DNA of 59,650 nucleotides, from assembly GCF_003999195.1 (NCBI RefSeq), contig NZ_RJVR01000257.1, forward strand, positions 1 through 59,650, in the 5' to 3' direction. The notes beneath the pieces were generated by a model, which was not told the DNA's origin, ran no database searches, and was given only the letters and a program-made list of their open reading frames with translations. This stretch comes from Streptomyces soli (GTDB lineage: Bacteria; Actinomycetota; Actinomycetes; Streptomycetales; Streptomycetaceae). A program made the position numbers and the translations under genes. Each line of letters starts with the position of its first letter. Within the stretch, counting starts at the first letter, position 1. This document shows, piece after piece, positions 10,457 to 19,804 of the stretch.

Positions 10457-11976
10457 GGCCGGCGCCAGCTCCTGCCGTCTCGTGCGAGCATCTCGTCCGC
10501 GGCCTTCGGGCCCCAGGTCCCAGCCGTGTACTGCTCGGGCCGGCCGTGCTTGTCCCAGTACTCCTCGATCGGGTCGAGGATCTTCCAGGACTCCTCCACC
10601 TCCTGGTGGCGCGGGAAGAGGTTGGCGTCACCGAGCAGCACGTCCAGGATCAGCCGCTCGTAGGCCTCGGGGCTGGACTCCGTGAAGGACTCGCCGTACG
10701 CGAAGTCCATCGTCACGTCCCGGATCTCCATCGACGTGCCCGGCACCTTCGAGCCGAAGCGGATGGTGATCCCCTCGTCCGGCTGGACCCGGATGACCAG
10801 GGCGTTCTGCCCCAGCTCCTGGGTGTCGGTGGTGTCGAAGGGGGAGTGCGGCGCGCGCTGGAAGACCACCGCGATCTCGGTGACCCGACGGCCCAGCCGC
10901 TTGCCGGTGCGCAGATAGAAGGGGACGCCCGCCCAGCGGCGGTTGTCGATCTCCAGCTTGATCGCGGCGTAGGTGTCGGTCTTGGACTGGGGGTTGATCC
11001 CCTCCTCCTCCAGGTAACCGAGCACCTCCTCGCCGCCCTGCCAGCCGTGCGCGTACTGGCCGCGTACGGTGTGCTTGCCCAGGTCGTCCGGCAGCTTGAC
11101 GGCGCTGAGCGCCTTGAGCTTCTCGGTGACCAGGGAGTTGGCGTCGAAGGAGGCGGGCTCCTCCATCGCGGTCAGGGCGAGCAGCTGCAGCAGGTGGTTC
11201 TGGATGACGTCACGGGCCGAGCCGATGCCGTCGTAGTAGCCGGCCCGGCCGCCGATGCCGATGTCCTCGGCCATGGTGATCTGGATGTGGTCGACGTACG
11301 AACGGTTCCACAGGGGCTCGAACATCGTGTTGGCGAACCGCAGCGCCATGATGTTCTGGACGGTCTCCTTGCCCAGGTAGTGGTCGATCCGGAAGACGTT
11401 CCGGGACCGGAAGACCTGGTGGATGACCTGGTTGAGCTCTTCGGCGCTCTTGAGGTCGTGGCCGAAGGGCTTCTCGATGACAGCCCGTCGCCAGGCGTCC
11501 CCGGGACCCTCGTTGAGGCCGTGCTTCTTCAGCTGCTGGACGACCTTGGGGAAGAACTTGGGCGGCACCGAGAGGTAGAAGGCGAAGTTGCCGCCGGTGC
11601 CCCGGGCCTTGTCGAGGTCGTTGATGGTGGCCTTCAGCTTCTCGAAGGCCGCGTCGTCGTCGAAGTCGCCGGGCACGAAACGCATGCCCTCGGCGAGCTG
11701 CTGCCAGACCTCCTCGCGGAACGGGGTCCGCGAGTGCTCCTTGACGGAGTCGTGCACGACCTGCGCGAAGTCCTCGTCCGCCCAGTCGCGCCGGGCGTAG
11801 CCGACGAGCGAGAAGCCCGGCGGCAGCAGACCGCGGTTGGCCAGGTCGTAGACGGCCGGCATCAGCTTCTTGCGGGAGAGGTCACCGGTGACGCCGAAGA
11901 TGACCAGGCCCGACGGCCCCGCGATACGCGGGAGCCGTCGGTCCTGTGCGTCACGCAGCGGATTGTCGCTGCTCAA
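10453..11976 (-). CDS. zwf: Glucose-6-phosphate 1-dehydrogenase
   Basis: First NADPH-forming enzyme of the oxidative pentose phosphate pathway. The 507-residue protein has the coenzyme-binding motif GLVIFGVTGDLSRKKLMPAVYDL, the catalytic signature FRIDHYLGKETVQN, and EKPFGHD. The preferred start is TTG at 11976 (SSDNPLRDAQDRRLPR), because GGAGG overlaps the tal stop 10 nt upstream and the family length fits; longer versions would run into tal. The ribosome-binding site inside the end of tal indicates coupling. Confidence 0.95.
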   Translation of the reverse strand: MSSDNPLRDAQDRRLPRIAGPSGLVIFGVTGDLSRKKLMPAVYDLANRGLLPPGFSLVGYARRDWADEDFAQVVHDSVKEHSRTPFREEVWQQLAEGMRFVPGDFDDDAAFEKLKATINDLDKARGTGGNFAFYLSVPPKFFPKVVQQLKKHGLNEGPGDAWRRAVIEKPFGHDLKSAEELNQVIHQVFRSRNVFRIDHYLGKETVQNIMALRFANTMFEPLWNRSYVDHIQITMAEDIGIGGRAGYYDGIGSARDVIQNHLLQLLALTAMEEPASFDANSLVTEKLKALSAVKLPDDLGKHTVRGQYAHGWQGGEEVLGYLEEEGINPQSKTDTYAAIKLEIDNRRWAGVPFYLRTGKRLGRRVTEIAVVFQRAPHSPFDTTDTQELGQNALVIRVQPDEGITIRFGSKVPGTSMEIRDVTMDFAYGESFTESSPEAYERLILDVLLGDANLFPRHQEVEESWKILDPIEEYWDKHGRPEQYTAGTWGPKAADEMLARDGRSWRRP

Positions 11977-11981
11977 CGTGC

Positions 11982-13100
11982 TTACGCCTCCTTCGGCGCG
12001 AGTCGCTCGAGCTCGGCGGCGGTGGAGTCGAGCAGCTCGGTCCACGCCTGCTCGAACTTCTCCACACCCTCGTCCTCCAGGAGCTGGACGACGTCGTCGT
12101 AGTCGATACCGACCGCCGCGAGGGCGTCAAGGTCGGCCTTGGCCTGCTCGTAGGTGCCGCGAATGGTGTCCCCGGTGACCTCGCCGTGGTCGGCGGTGGC
12201 TTCGAGGGTGGCCTCCGGCATGGTGTTGACGGTGCCGGGGGCGACCAGCTCGGTCACGTACATCGTGTCCGGGTAGGCCGGGTCCTTCACACCGGTGGAG
12301 GCCCACAGGGGGCGCTGCCTGTGCGCGCCGTGGTTCTCCAGGGCGGCCCAGCGGTCGGAGGAGAAGACCTCCTCGTACGCCTGGTAGGCGAGCCGCGCGT
12401 TGGCGAGCGCGGCCTTGCCCTTGAGGGCCTTGGCCTCGTCGGTGCCGATCTTCTCCAGGCGCTTGTCGATCTCGGTGTCCACGCGGGACACGAAGAAGGA
12501 CGCGACCGAGCGGATCTGCGCGAGGTCCAGGCCGGACTCCTTGGCCTTCTCCAGGCCGGAGAGGTAGGCGTCCATGACCTCGCGGTAGCGCTGCAGCGAG
12601 AAGATCAGCGTGACGTTGACGCTGATGCCGCGGCCGATGACCTCGGTGATGGCCGGCAGACCCGCTTTGGTGGCCGGGATCTTGATGAAGGTGTTGGGAC
12701 GGTCCACCAGCCAGGCCAGCTGCTTGGCCTCGGCGACGGTCGCCAACTTGTTGTGCGCCAGGCGCGGGTCTACCTCGATGGAGACCCGGCCGTCCTGGCC
12801 GCCGGTGGAGTCGTACACCGGGCGCAGCACGTCGGCCGCGTCCCGTACGTCCGCCGTGGTGATCATGCGGATGGCCTCTTCGACGGTGACCTTGCGGGCA
12901 GCCAGGTCGGTGACCTGCTGCTCGTAGCCCTCACCGCTGGAGATGGCCTTCTGGAAGATCGAGGGGTTGGTGGTCACGCCCACGACATGGCTGGAGTCGA
13001 TGAGTTCCGCGAGGTTGCCGGAGGTGATCCGCTTGCGGGACAGGTCGTCCAGCCAGATCGCCACGCCTTCGTCGGAGAGGCGCTTCAGTGCGTCTGTCAT
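11982..13100 (-). CDS. tal: Transaldolase
   Basis: Transfers dihydroxyacetone units between sugar phosphates in the non-oxidative pentose phosphate pathway. The 372-residue length is that of the long actinobacterial TalB-like class. Visible motifs are [13 protein letters not shown] near residue 40, [14 protein letters not shown] with the Schiff-base lysine region, [13 protein letters not shown], and [23 protein letters not shown] at 13100 follows GAGGAG at 13117-13112 by about 10 nt. A four-codon reading frame (ATG at 13110, MQDQ) ends on the tal start codon as ATGA; it may only be chance. Confidence 0.95.
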   Translation of the reverse strand: MTDALKRLSDEGVAIWLDDLSRKRITSGNLAELIDSSHVVGVTTNPSIFQKAISSGEGYEQQVTDLAARKVTVEEAIRMITTADVRDAADVLRPVYDSTGGQDGRVSIEVDPRLAHNKLATVAEAKQLAWLVDRPNTFIKIPATKAGLPAITEVIGRGISVNVTLIFSLQRYREVMDAYLSGLEKAKESGLDLAQIRSVASFFVSRVDTEIDKRLEKIGTDEAKALKGKAALANARLAYQAYEEVFSSDRWAALENHGAHRQRPLWASTGVKDPAYPDTMYVTELVAPGTVNTMPEATLEATADHGEVTGDTIRGTYEQAKADLDALAAVGIDYDDVVQLLEDEGVEKFEQAWTELLDSTAAELERLAPKEA

Positions 13101-13131
13101 TGGTCTTGCATCTCCTCGTAAGTCGGATACG

Positions 13132-15210
13132 TCAGCGAGTCGCTGCGGCGATGGAGTCGCGGGCGGCGGCGGCCACGGCCTCGGCGGTCAGCCCGAACTC
13201 GCGGTACAGGACCTTGTAGTCGGCGCTTGCCCCGAAGTGCTCCAGGGACACAATCCGGCCCGCGTCGCCCACGAAGCGGTACCAGGTCAGGCCGATGCCC
13301 GCCTCGACGGCGACACGGGCCCTGACGGTCGGCGGCAGCACACTGTCGCGGTACGCCTGGTCCTGCTCCTCGAACCACTCGACGGACGGTACGGAGACCA
13401 CCCGGGCCGGGATGCCGTCGGCCTGCAGCGCCTCGCGGGCCTCCACGGCGAGCTGCACCTCGGAACCGGTGCCCAGCAGGATCACCTGGGGCTCGCCGCC
13501 CTCGGCCTCGAAGAGCACGTAGGCGCCCTTCGCGGCGTCGTCGTTGGCCTCGTACGTCGGGACGTTCTGGCGGGTGAGCGCCAGGCCGTGCGGGGCGGGC
13601 TTGGTGGCGTGGCGCTTGAGGATCTCACGCCAGGCGATCGCGGTCTCGTTGGCGTCGGCCGGGCGCACGACGTTGAGGCCCGGGATGGCGCGCAGCGCGG
13701 ACAGGTGCTCGACCGGCTGGTGGGTCGGGCCGTCCTCGCCGAGGCCGATGGAGTCGTGCGTCCAGACGTACGTCACCGGCAGCTTCATCAGCGCGGCCAG
13801 GCGGACGGCGGGACGCATGTAGTCGGAGAACACCAGGAAGGTGCCGCCGTAGATGCGGGTGTTGCCGTGCAGCGCGATGCCGTTCATCGTCGAGCCCATG
13901 GCGTGCTCGCGGATGCCGAAGTGCACCGTGCGGCCGTAGGGGTTGGCCTCGGGCAGCGGGTTGTCCGCCGGGAGGAAGGAGGACGAGGCGTCGATCGTGG
14001 TGTTGTTGGAGCCCGCGAGGTCGGCCGAGCCGCCCCACAGCTCGGGCACCACGGCGCCGACGGCCTTCAGCACCTCACCGGAGGCCTTGCGGGTCGCGAC
14101 GTCCTTGCCGGCCGGGAACTCCGGAAGCGCGTTCTCCCAGCCCTCGGGCAGCTCGCCCGCCTGGATCCGGTCGAACTCGGCGGCACGCTCGGGGTTGGCG
14201 GTACGCCACTCCTCGAAGCGCTTGTTCCACGCGGAGTGCGCCTCGCGGCCCCGGTCCAGGGCCTTGCGGGCGTGCGCCAGCACCTCGTCGGAGACCTCGA
14301 ACGACTTCTCCGGGTCGAAGCCCAGTACGCGCTTGGTCGCGGCGACCTCTTCGGCGCCCAGGGCGGAGCCGTGCGCGGCCTCGGTGTTCTGGGCGTGCGG
14401 GGCCGGCCAGGCGATGATGGTGCGGGCCGCGATGATCGACGGGCGGTCGGTGACGGCCTGGGCGGCGCGGTAGGCCGCGTACAGGGCGTGAACGTCGAAG
14501 TCGCCCGACGGGTCCTGCTCGACGCGCTGCACATGCCAGCCGTAGGCCTCGTACCGCTTCAGCACATCCTCGGAGAACGCGGTCGCGGTGTCGCCCTCGA
14601 TGGAGATGTGGTTGTCGTCGTACAGGGCGATCAGGTTGCCGAGCTTCTGGTGGCCCGCGAGGGAGGAGGCCTCGGCGGAGATGCCTTCCTCCAGGTCGCC
14701 GTCGGAGACGATCGCCCAGATGGTGTGGTCGAAGACCGACTCACCGGCCGGCGCGTCCGGGTCGAACAGGCCGCGCTCATAGCGGGCGGCCATGGCCATG
14801 CCCACCGCGTTGCCGATGCCCTGGCCGAGCGGGCCCGTGGTGGTCTCGACGCCCACCGTGTGGCCGTGCTCCGGGTGGCCGGGGGTCTTGCTGCCCCAGG
14901 TGCGGAAGGCCTTGAGGTCGTCCAGCTCCAAGCCGTAGCCGGAGAGGAAGAGCTGGGTGTAGAGCGTCAGCGACGTGTGACCGGGGGACAGGACGAACCG
15001 GTCGCGGCCCACCCACTGCGTGTCCGCCGGGTCGTGCTGCATCAGCTTCTGGAAGAGCAGGTACGCGGCGGGTGCCAGGCTCATGGCCGTGCCCGGATGG
15101 CCGTTGCCGACCTTCTGCACGGAATCCATGGCCAGGACTCGGGCCGTGTCAACAGCCCGCTTGTCCAGTTCGGTCCATTCGAGGTCTGTGGTGGTCGGCT
15201 CGGTACTCAC
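13132..15210 (-). CDS. tkt: Transketolase
   Basis: Thiamine-diphosphate enzyme that moves two-carbon units between sugar phosphates. The 692-residue protein has the N-terminal [14 protein letters not shown], the ThDP motif region GDGDLEEG (here [15 protein letters not shown] ... [12 protein letters not shown]), [13 protein letters not shown], and the second-domain [22 protein letters not shown] at 15210 gives [12 protein letters not shown]. It is the first gene of the operon; tal starts 31 nt beyond its stop. The ribosome-binding site is not strong. Confidence 0.96.
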   Translation of the reverse strand: MSTEPTTTDLEWTELDKRAVDTARVLAMDSVQKVGNGHPGTAMSLAPAAYLLFQKLMQHDPADTQWVGRDRFVLSPGHTSLTLYTQLFLSGYGLELDDLKAFRTWGSKTPGHPEHGHTVGVETTTGPLGQGIGNAVGMAMAARYERGLFDPDAPAGESVFDHTIWAIVSDGDLEEGISAEASSLAGHQKLGNLIALYDDNHISIEGDTATAFSEDVLKRYEAYGWHVQRVEQDPSGDFDVHALYAAYRAAQAVTDRPSIIAARTIIAWPAPHAQNTEAAHGSALGAEEVAATKRVLGFDPEKSFEVSDEVLAHARKALDRGREAHSAWNKRFEEWRTANPERAAEFDRIQAGELPEGWENALPEFPAGKDVATRKASGEVLKAVGAVVPELWGGSADLAGSNNTTIDASSSFLPADNPLPEANPYGRTVHFGIREHAMGSTMNGIALHGNTRIYGGTFLVFSDYMRPAVRLAALMKLPVTYVWTHDSIGLGEDGPTHQPVEHLSALRAIPGLNVVRPADANETAIAWREILKRHATKPAPHGLALTRQNVPTYEANDDAAKGAYVLFEAEGGEPQVILLGTGSEVQLAVEAREALQADGIPARVVSVPSVEWFEEQDQAYRDSVLPPTVRARVAVEAGIGLTWYRFVGDAGRIVSLEHFGASADYKVLYREFGLTAEAVAAAARDSIAAATR

Positions 15211-15615
15211 CCTGTCTCAGGGCTCCTTTCCACATGCTGGACACCGGTGACGGGGTGCCTACCGGGCGTTGTCGAGCCTACCCCTGTAGGGGCGAGCACC
15301 TATTCGAGCGGTCTCGCTATGCGAGCAGTGCGGTACTGGCTCGACGCCTGCGGCAACCAATCTCCTCGGACGGACATTCCCGGCGCGGCGGCCGGGCTCA
15401 GGCCCTGGTCGGCCAGGACCTGATCTCAGCCTGCCCCGCCGAGAGTGTCTTCGCCTCTTGAACTCGATACGGCGTGTGGGGCACCGCTCCATTGCGGTAT
15501 GGGGACAACACGGGGCACCCCCCCGGCAGGGCGGAGTATCCGCTACGTCTAGAGTGGCCTGGTACGCGCAAGCGGAGCCCGCTTGCAGTTGCTGAACTTT
15601 TCCTCAGGGGTGTTC
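15211..15615. other. Divergent control region between tkt and ctaB
   Basis: About 400 bp without a gene. It must hold the promoters for the pentose phosphate operon and for ctaB. A short palindrome CCCCTGTAGGGG lies near 15282-15293, and GGGGCAC occurs twice about 37 nt apart near 15480-15520. No clear -35/-10 pair or known operator is recognised. Confidence 0.4.
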
Positions 15616-16560
15616 GTGACGGCCGTCGAATCCCGGCCCGCCGGAGCCATCGGGTCGAGTACGGGTCACCGGCCGTTCGGTGCCCGTGTCATGGCATTCG
15701 TGGCGCTGACCAAACCGCGCATCATCGAGCTGCTGCTCATCACCACTGTTCCGGTGATGTTCCTGGCCGCCGGTGGTGTGCCCGATCTGGGCCGCGTCGC
15801 GCTGACGGTCATCGGCGGCTATCTGTCCGCGGGTGGCGCGAACGCGCTCAACATGTACATCGACCGCGACATCGACGCGCTCATGCACCGCACCGAGCAG
15901 CGCCCACTGGTCACCGGCATGGTCTCGCCCCGCGAGGCCCTGGTCTTCGGCATCACGCTGTCGGTGGTCTCCACGGTGTGGTTCGCGGTGCTCGTCAACC
16001 CGCTGTCCGCCGCGCTGTCGCTGACGGCCATCCTCTATTACGTCTTCGTCTACACGATCTGGCTCAAGCGCCGCACCGCCCAGAACATCGTCTGGGGCGG
16101 TGTCGCCGGCTGCCTGCAGGTCTTCATCGGCTGGTCGGCGGTGCGCAACGAGCTGGCCTGGGCGCCCTTCGTCCTCTTCCTTGTCCTCTTCTTCTGGACG
16201 CCGCCGCACTACTGGCCGCTGTCGATGAAGGTCAAGGACGACTACGAGCGCGTGGGCGTCCCGATGCTGCCGGTCGTCGCCGGCAACCAGGTCGTGGCCC
16301 GGCAGATCGTCATCTACAGCTGGGTGATGGTGCTGGTCTCGCTCACCCTGTGGTGGCCGCTGGGCGCCACGGGCTGGCTGTACCCGGTGGCGGCGGTGGT
16401 CCTCGGCGGCTTCTGGCTCAAGGAGGCGCACGGGCTGCATGCCCGGGCCAAGGCCGGCATCACGGGCGCCAAGCTCAAGGAGATGCGGCTGTTCCACTGG
16501 TCGATCACCTACGCGACGCTGCTGTTCGTGGTCGTGGCCGTGGACCCCTTCCTGCGCTGA
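15616..16560 (+). CDS. ctaB: Protoheme IX farnesyltransferase (heme O synthase)
   Basis: Adds a farnesyl group to heme B to form heme O, the precursor of heme A for aa3-type cytochrome oxidase. The 314-residue membrane protein has the UbiA-family prenyl-diphosphate-binding motif [18 protein letters not shown] near residue 80 and the second motif [16 protein letters not shown](V). About nine hydrophobic segments are visible. GTG at 15616 ([10 protein letters not shown]) is chosen for AGGGG 5 nt upstream and agreement with the family start; an ATG-less extension upstream to 15583 is unlikely. ctaA, the next enzyme of the pathway, lies 4 kb downstream on the opposite strand. Confidence 0.94.
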   Translation: MTAVESRPAGAIGSSTGHRPFGARVMAFVALTKPRIIELLLITTVPVMFLAAGGVPDLGRVALTVIGGYLSAGGANALNMYIDRDIDALMHRTEQRPLVTGMVSPREALVFGITLSVVSTVWFAVLVNPLSAALSLTAILYYVFVYTIWLKRRTAQNIVWGGVAGCLQVFIGWSAVRNELAWAPFVLFLVLFFWTPPHYWPLSMKVKDDYERVGVPMLPVVAGNQVVARQIVIYSWVMVLVSLTLWWPLGATGWLYPVAAVVLGGFWLKEAHGLHARAKAGITGAKLKEMRLFHWSITYATLLFVVVAVDPFLR

Positions 16561-16584
16561 TTACCGACGGGTAGCATTTCTGTC

Positions 16585-16953
16585 ATGGCAGACACCCTGG
16601 TAGACGACCCGAAGGCCGCCGCCCGCGCCGCCCGTGCCGAGCGCCTGGCCGAACGCCGCGTCGCGCGGCTCGCCAAGCAGATCGACGCGTTCGCCAAGAG
16701 CCACGGCGGCGGCGCCGAGGCCACAGTCGAGTACATCGGCGAGATCGGCACCCGCATCGTCCTCGTCGGCGAGAACGGCGAGTGGGGCGACCTGGTGGCT
16801 CCTACGTACGAGCTCGCGCAGCGCGCCGTCGAGCGATCCGGCGTCACCGTGCACGAGGACTTCGACGGCGACTTCGCCGCGAAGATCCGCACGGGACCGT
16901 ACGAGTGGAAGCGCATGGCCGGAATTCAGATCGGCAGTCCAGCCAACACCTGA
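16585..16953 (+). CDS. Conserved small hypothetical protein downstream of ctaB
   Basis: A 122-residue soluble protein with a basic, alanine-rich helical N-terminus (KAAARAARAERLAERRVARLAKQ) and a compact alpha/beta-looking remainder (ATVEYIGEIGTRIVLVGENGEWGDLVAP). It starts 24 nt after ctaB in the same direction and is likely co-transcribed. No signal peptide, metal site or enzymatic motif is visible, and no function is proposed. Confidence 0.7.
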   Translation: MADTLVDDPKAAARAARAERLAERRVARLAKQIDAFAKSHGGGAEATVEYIGEIGTRIVLVGENGEWGDLVAPTYELAQRAVERSGVTVHEDFDGDFAAKIRTGPYEWKRMAGIQIGSPANT

Positions 16954-17018
16954 CACCGGGGTCATCCGTTAAGGACCATACGAGTGATGGTCTTGTCACG
17001 GGTGGCTAGGAGGCACGG

Positions 17019-18311
17019 GTGGACGCGGAAGCGCGGGAGCAGCACAGGGTCGTGGCGCGGCAGGAGGCGGCGCGGCTCTCCGCGGAAGGCGTACGAGGCG
17101 TCGCGCTGAGCTGGACCGACAACGCGGGCGTCAACCGCGTGAAGACGGTGCCCACGGCCAGGCTCGCGGACGCCGCCTACAGCGGGGTCGGCATGTCACC
17201 GGTCTTTGACGTCTTCACGTCGGACGACATGATCACCGCGACCCCCCACCTGGGCGGGCCCGACGGCGACCTGCGGCTCTTCCCCGACCTGGAACGGCTC
17301 ACCATTCTGGCCGCCCAGTCCGGCTGGGCCTGGGCCCCCGCCGACCGCTACCAGCAGGACGGCGCGCCGCACCCCGCCTGCCAGCGGCAGTTCGCCCGGC
17401 GCATGGTCGCCCGGGCCGCCGAGCGGGGCCTCGACCTGCGGATGGGCTTCGAGACGGAGTGGATCGTCGACCCCGCCGGGGACGGCCCGGCGTACGGGCT
17501 GACCCGGGTCGTCGAGCGCTCCGACTACCTGCGCGACCTGTACGAGGCGCTGGGTGCCCAGGGCATAGACGTCCTCCAGGTGCACCCCGAGTACACCCTT
17601 GGGCAGTTCGAGGTCTCCACCGCCCCGGCCGACCCCGTCGGCGCCGCCGATGACGTCATCCTGGTCCGCGAGACCGTACGGGCGGTAAGCCTGCGGCACG
17701 GGCTGCGGGCCTCCTTCGCGCCGGCCTTCACCGCCGGGCAGGTCGGCAACGGCTGCCACCTCCACGTGAGCGCTTCCGGCCTGCTGGACGGGGGCGACGG
17801 GGCGTACGGCATGACTCCGGCCGGCGAGGCCTTCCTGGCGGGCCTGCTCGCCGAGCTGCCCGCCCTGCTCGCGATCGGCGCCCCCAGCCCCGCCAGCTAC
17901 CTCCGCCTCGAACCCTCCCGCTGGGCCGGCGCCTTCCGCTGCTGGGGCCTCGAGAACCGCGAGGCCGCGCTGCGGTTCGTTGCCGGCGACAACCCCAACG
18001 CCGAGCTCAAGTGCTTCGACGCCGCCGCGAACCCGTATCTGGTGGTCGGGGCCGTCATCGCCGTCGGCCTCGCCGGCGCCGGCCCCCTCCCCGAGCCCGT
18101 CACCGGCGACCCCGCCACCCGCGGCGACCAGGAACGGCTCCCGCTCTCCCTCGGCGACGCGGCCGACGCCTTCGAGGACAGCGGTGTGCTTCGTGAGGCG
18201 CTCGGTGAGGTGCTGCATGGCGCGGTGCTGGCGGTTCGGCGGGCCGAGGCCGAACGCTTCGCCAAGAGCAGCCCCGAGGAGATCGCGGAAGCCACGCGGT
18301 GGCGCTGGTGA
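17019..18311 (+). CDS. Glutamine-synthetase-like ligase (GlnA-family, probable gamma-glutamyl ligase)
   Basis: The 430-residue protein has the class I GS order: an N-terminal beta-grasp (GVALSWTDNAGVNRVKTVP), the catalytic beta-barrel with metal ligands in MGFETEWIV and HPEYTLGQFEVSTAP, GNGCHLHVSASG for the ammonia/glutamate site, and the C-terminal arginine region LEPSRWAGAFRCWGLENREAALR. It is shorter than true GlnA and lacks the usual adenylylation-loop sequence, which suggests an amine other than ammonia as substrate. AGGAGG lies 5 nt before GTG 17019. The inverted repeat GACCAT-N7-ATGGTC (16974-16992) just upstream may be an operator. The amidohydrolase gene follows, an order that mirrors the two domains of fungal FluG. 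Confidence 0.8.
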   Translation: MDAEAREQHRVVARQEAARLSAEGVRGVALSWTDNAGVNRVKTVPTARLADAAYSGVGMSPVFDVFTSDDMITATPHLGGPDGDLRLFPDLERLTILAAQSGWAWAPADRYQQDGAPHPACQRQFARRMVARAAERGLDLRMGFETEWIVDPAGDGPAYGLTRVVERSDYLRDLYEALGAQGIDVLQVHPEYTLGQFEVSTAPADPVGAADDVILVRETVRAVSLRHGLRASFAPAFTAGQVGNGCHLHVSASGLLDGGDGAYGMTPAGEAFLAGLLAELPALLAIGAPSPASYLRLEPSRWAGAFRCWGLENREAALRFVAGDNPNAELKCFDAAANPYLVVGAVIAVGLAGAGPLPEPVTGDPATRGDQERLPLSLGDAADAFEDSGVLREALGEVLHGAVLAVRRAEAERFAKSSPEEIAEATRWRW

Positions 18312-18618
18312 GGCGGGCTACCGCCCCGGCCCCCGGGTTGTGGGTGTTGGCCCCGCACTCTGGCCCCGGTGGGCTGGGGTCTGCCGACCAGACCGGGGTG
18401 TGGGAAGGCGTTCCGCATGGCGAGCGGAGCGAGATGGGGGCACCCCAAGGAAGCTTTGGGGGAGGTTGGCACAACCCGGCCACGGACCGTCGGCCCGCCG
18501 ACGCACCCCCGGCCTCCCACCGTCGTGGTGCGCGCCGTTGCCGGATGCGGGCGGGTTGGGCCAACCCCTCCGCATCAGGCGGAGGGCCTACCCCCAACCC
18601 GGAGGGGTGGGCGCGCAC
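18312..18618. other. Intergenic region between the GS-like gene and the amidohydrolase
   Basis: 307 bp of very GC-rich sequence without a gene. It contains one copy of an interspersed palindromic repeat at 18435-18465 and a hairpin-like CCTCCGCATCAGGCGGAGG around 18570-18588. GGAGGGG at 18601-18607 is the ribosome-binding site of the amidohydrolase. Confidence 0.5.
18435..18465 (+). repeat. Interspersed palindromic repeat, copy 1
   Basis: TGGGGGCACCCC, then AAGGAAGCTT, then TGGGGGAGG. The two GGGGG boxes flank an imperfect stem-loop. Related copies lie at 52306-52340 (inside a gene) and, inverted, at 55545-55575. The shared core is GGGG(G/A)(C/T)(A)CCCC - GAAGC - GGGGGAG. Confidence 0.6.
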
Positions 18619-19725
18619 ATGATTGAGCTGCCCGCGCTGGTCGACCACCACTGCCACGGCGTACTGCGGGGCGACCTGGGCCTCGCGTCGTTCGAGGCGT
18701 ACCTGACGGAGTCGGACGCACCGGCCGCGCCGGGGACGACGTTCTTCGATACGCAGGCCGGGTTCGCCGTGAGGCGCTGGTGCCCGCCGTTGCTGGGGCT
18801 GGAGCCGCATGCGACGCCGGCGCGGTATCTGGCGCGGCGCCGGGAGCTGGGGGCGTACGAGGCGGGGCGGAGGCTGCTGCGGGCGACGGGGATCACGGCG
18901 TACCTGGTCGACACGGGGCTGCCGGGCGACCTGACCGGGCCCGGCGAGCTGGCGGCGGCGGCCGGGGCGACCGCCCGGGAGGTCGTGCGGCTCGAGCAGC
19001 TCGCCGAGCAGGTCGCCGACACCTCCGGCACCGTGGACGGCTTCGTCGCCAACCTCGCCGAGTCCGTGCACACCGCCGCCGTGAACGCCGTGGGCTTCAA
19101 GTCCATCGCCGCCTACCGCCACGGCCTCGCCCTGGCACCCCAACCCCCCGCCCCCGGTGACGTACGCCGCGCCGCCGGCGAGTGGCTCTCCGACCGGCCG
19201 GTCGGGGGGCGGCTCACCGACCCCGTACTCCTGCGCCACCTGCTGTGGACCGCCGTCTCCACCGGGCTGCCCCTCCAGCTCCACACCGGGTTCGGCGACC
19301 CCGACCTGCGCCTCGACCACGCGGACCCGGCGCTCCTCACGGACTTCCTGCGGGCGACGGCCGGGCTCGGCACGGATCTCGTACTCCTGCACGGCTACCC
19401 TTACCACCGCCACGCCGCCTACCTCGCCCACGCCTTCCCGCACGTCTACGCCGACGTCGGGCTCGCCCTGACCCATGTCGGCGCCCGGGCACCCGACGTA
19501 CTCGCCGAATTCCTGGAGCTCGCGCCCTTCGGCAAGCTCCTCTTCTCGACGGACGCCTACGGACTCCCCGAGCTGTACGTCGTCGGGGCCGAGCTCTTCC
19601 GCGACGCGGTCCGCCGGGTGCTTGGCCGGTGGGTCGCGGACGGCGCGTGGTCGTCGGACGACGCCGGACGGGTCGCCGCGATGCTCGCCGTGGACAACGC
19701 CCGCAGGGTCTACGGCCTGGGCTGA
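18619..19725 (+). CDS. Amidohydrolase-family protein (FluG N-terminal-domain-like)
   Basis: A metal-dependent TIM-barrel hydrolase of 368 residues. Metal-ligand positions are visible: the N-terminal DHHCHG, a lysine in VGFKSIAAYRHG that may be carboxylated or bridge metals, LQLHTGFGD, LLHGYPYHRHAAYLAH, and the aspartate in LLFSTDAYG. ATG at 18619 (MIELPALVDHHCHG) has GGAGGGG about 11 nt upstream; longer readings into the upstream intergenic repeat are artefacts of high GC. Its partner is the GS-like ligase upstream. The pair may build and cleave a gamma-glutamyl amide, or degrade an amine; the substrate is unknown. Confidence 0.75.
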   Translation: MIELPALVDHHCHGVLRGDLGLASFEAYLTESDAPAAPGTTFFDTQAGFAVRRWCPPLLGLEPHATPARYLARRRELGAYEAGRRLLRATGITAYLVDTGLPGDLTGPGELAAAAGATAREVVRLEQLAEQVADTSGTVDGFVANLAESVHTAAVNAVGFKSIAAYRHGLALAPQPPAPGDVRRAAGEWLSDRPVGGRLTDPVLLRHLLWTAVSTGLPLQLHTGFGDPDLRLDHADPALLTDFLRATAGLGTDLVLLHGYPYHRHAAYLAHAFPHVYADVGLALTHVGARAPDVLAEFLELAPFGKLLFSTDAYGLPELYVVGAELFRDAVRRVLGRWVADGAWSSDDAGRVAAMLAVDNARRVYGLG

Positions 19726-19804
19726 TTCGTCACCCCTATGGGGCAAGGACAATTGCGTCCCTGGACTCCGGACAGCCACGGGCCCAGCGACCGCGACGGC
19801 GGCG

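Noticed and set aside
13097..13111. Four-codon frame MQDQ ending on the tal start codon
   Set aside because: It lies at a good distance for coupling, but such short frames arise easily; without conservation data it is not called a leader peptide.
12943..15423. An 826-codon plus-strand frame opposite transketolase
   Set aside because: Antisense shadow of tkt with no recognisable domain.
19733..19743. CCCC-TAT-GGGG as terminator between the amidohydrolase gene and ctaA
   Set aside because: Only four base pairs; too short to call in a GC-rich genome.
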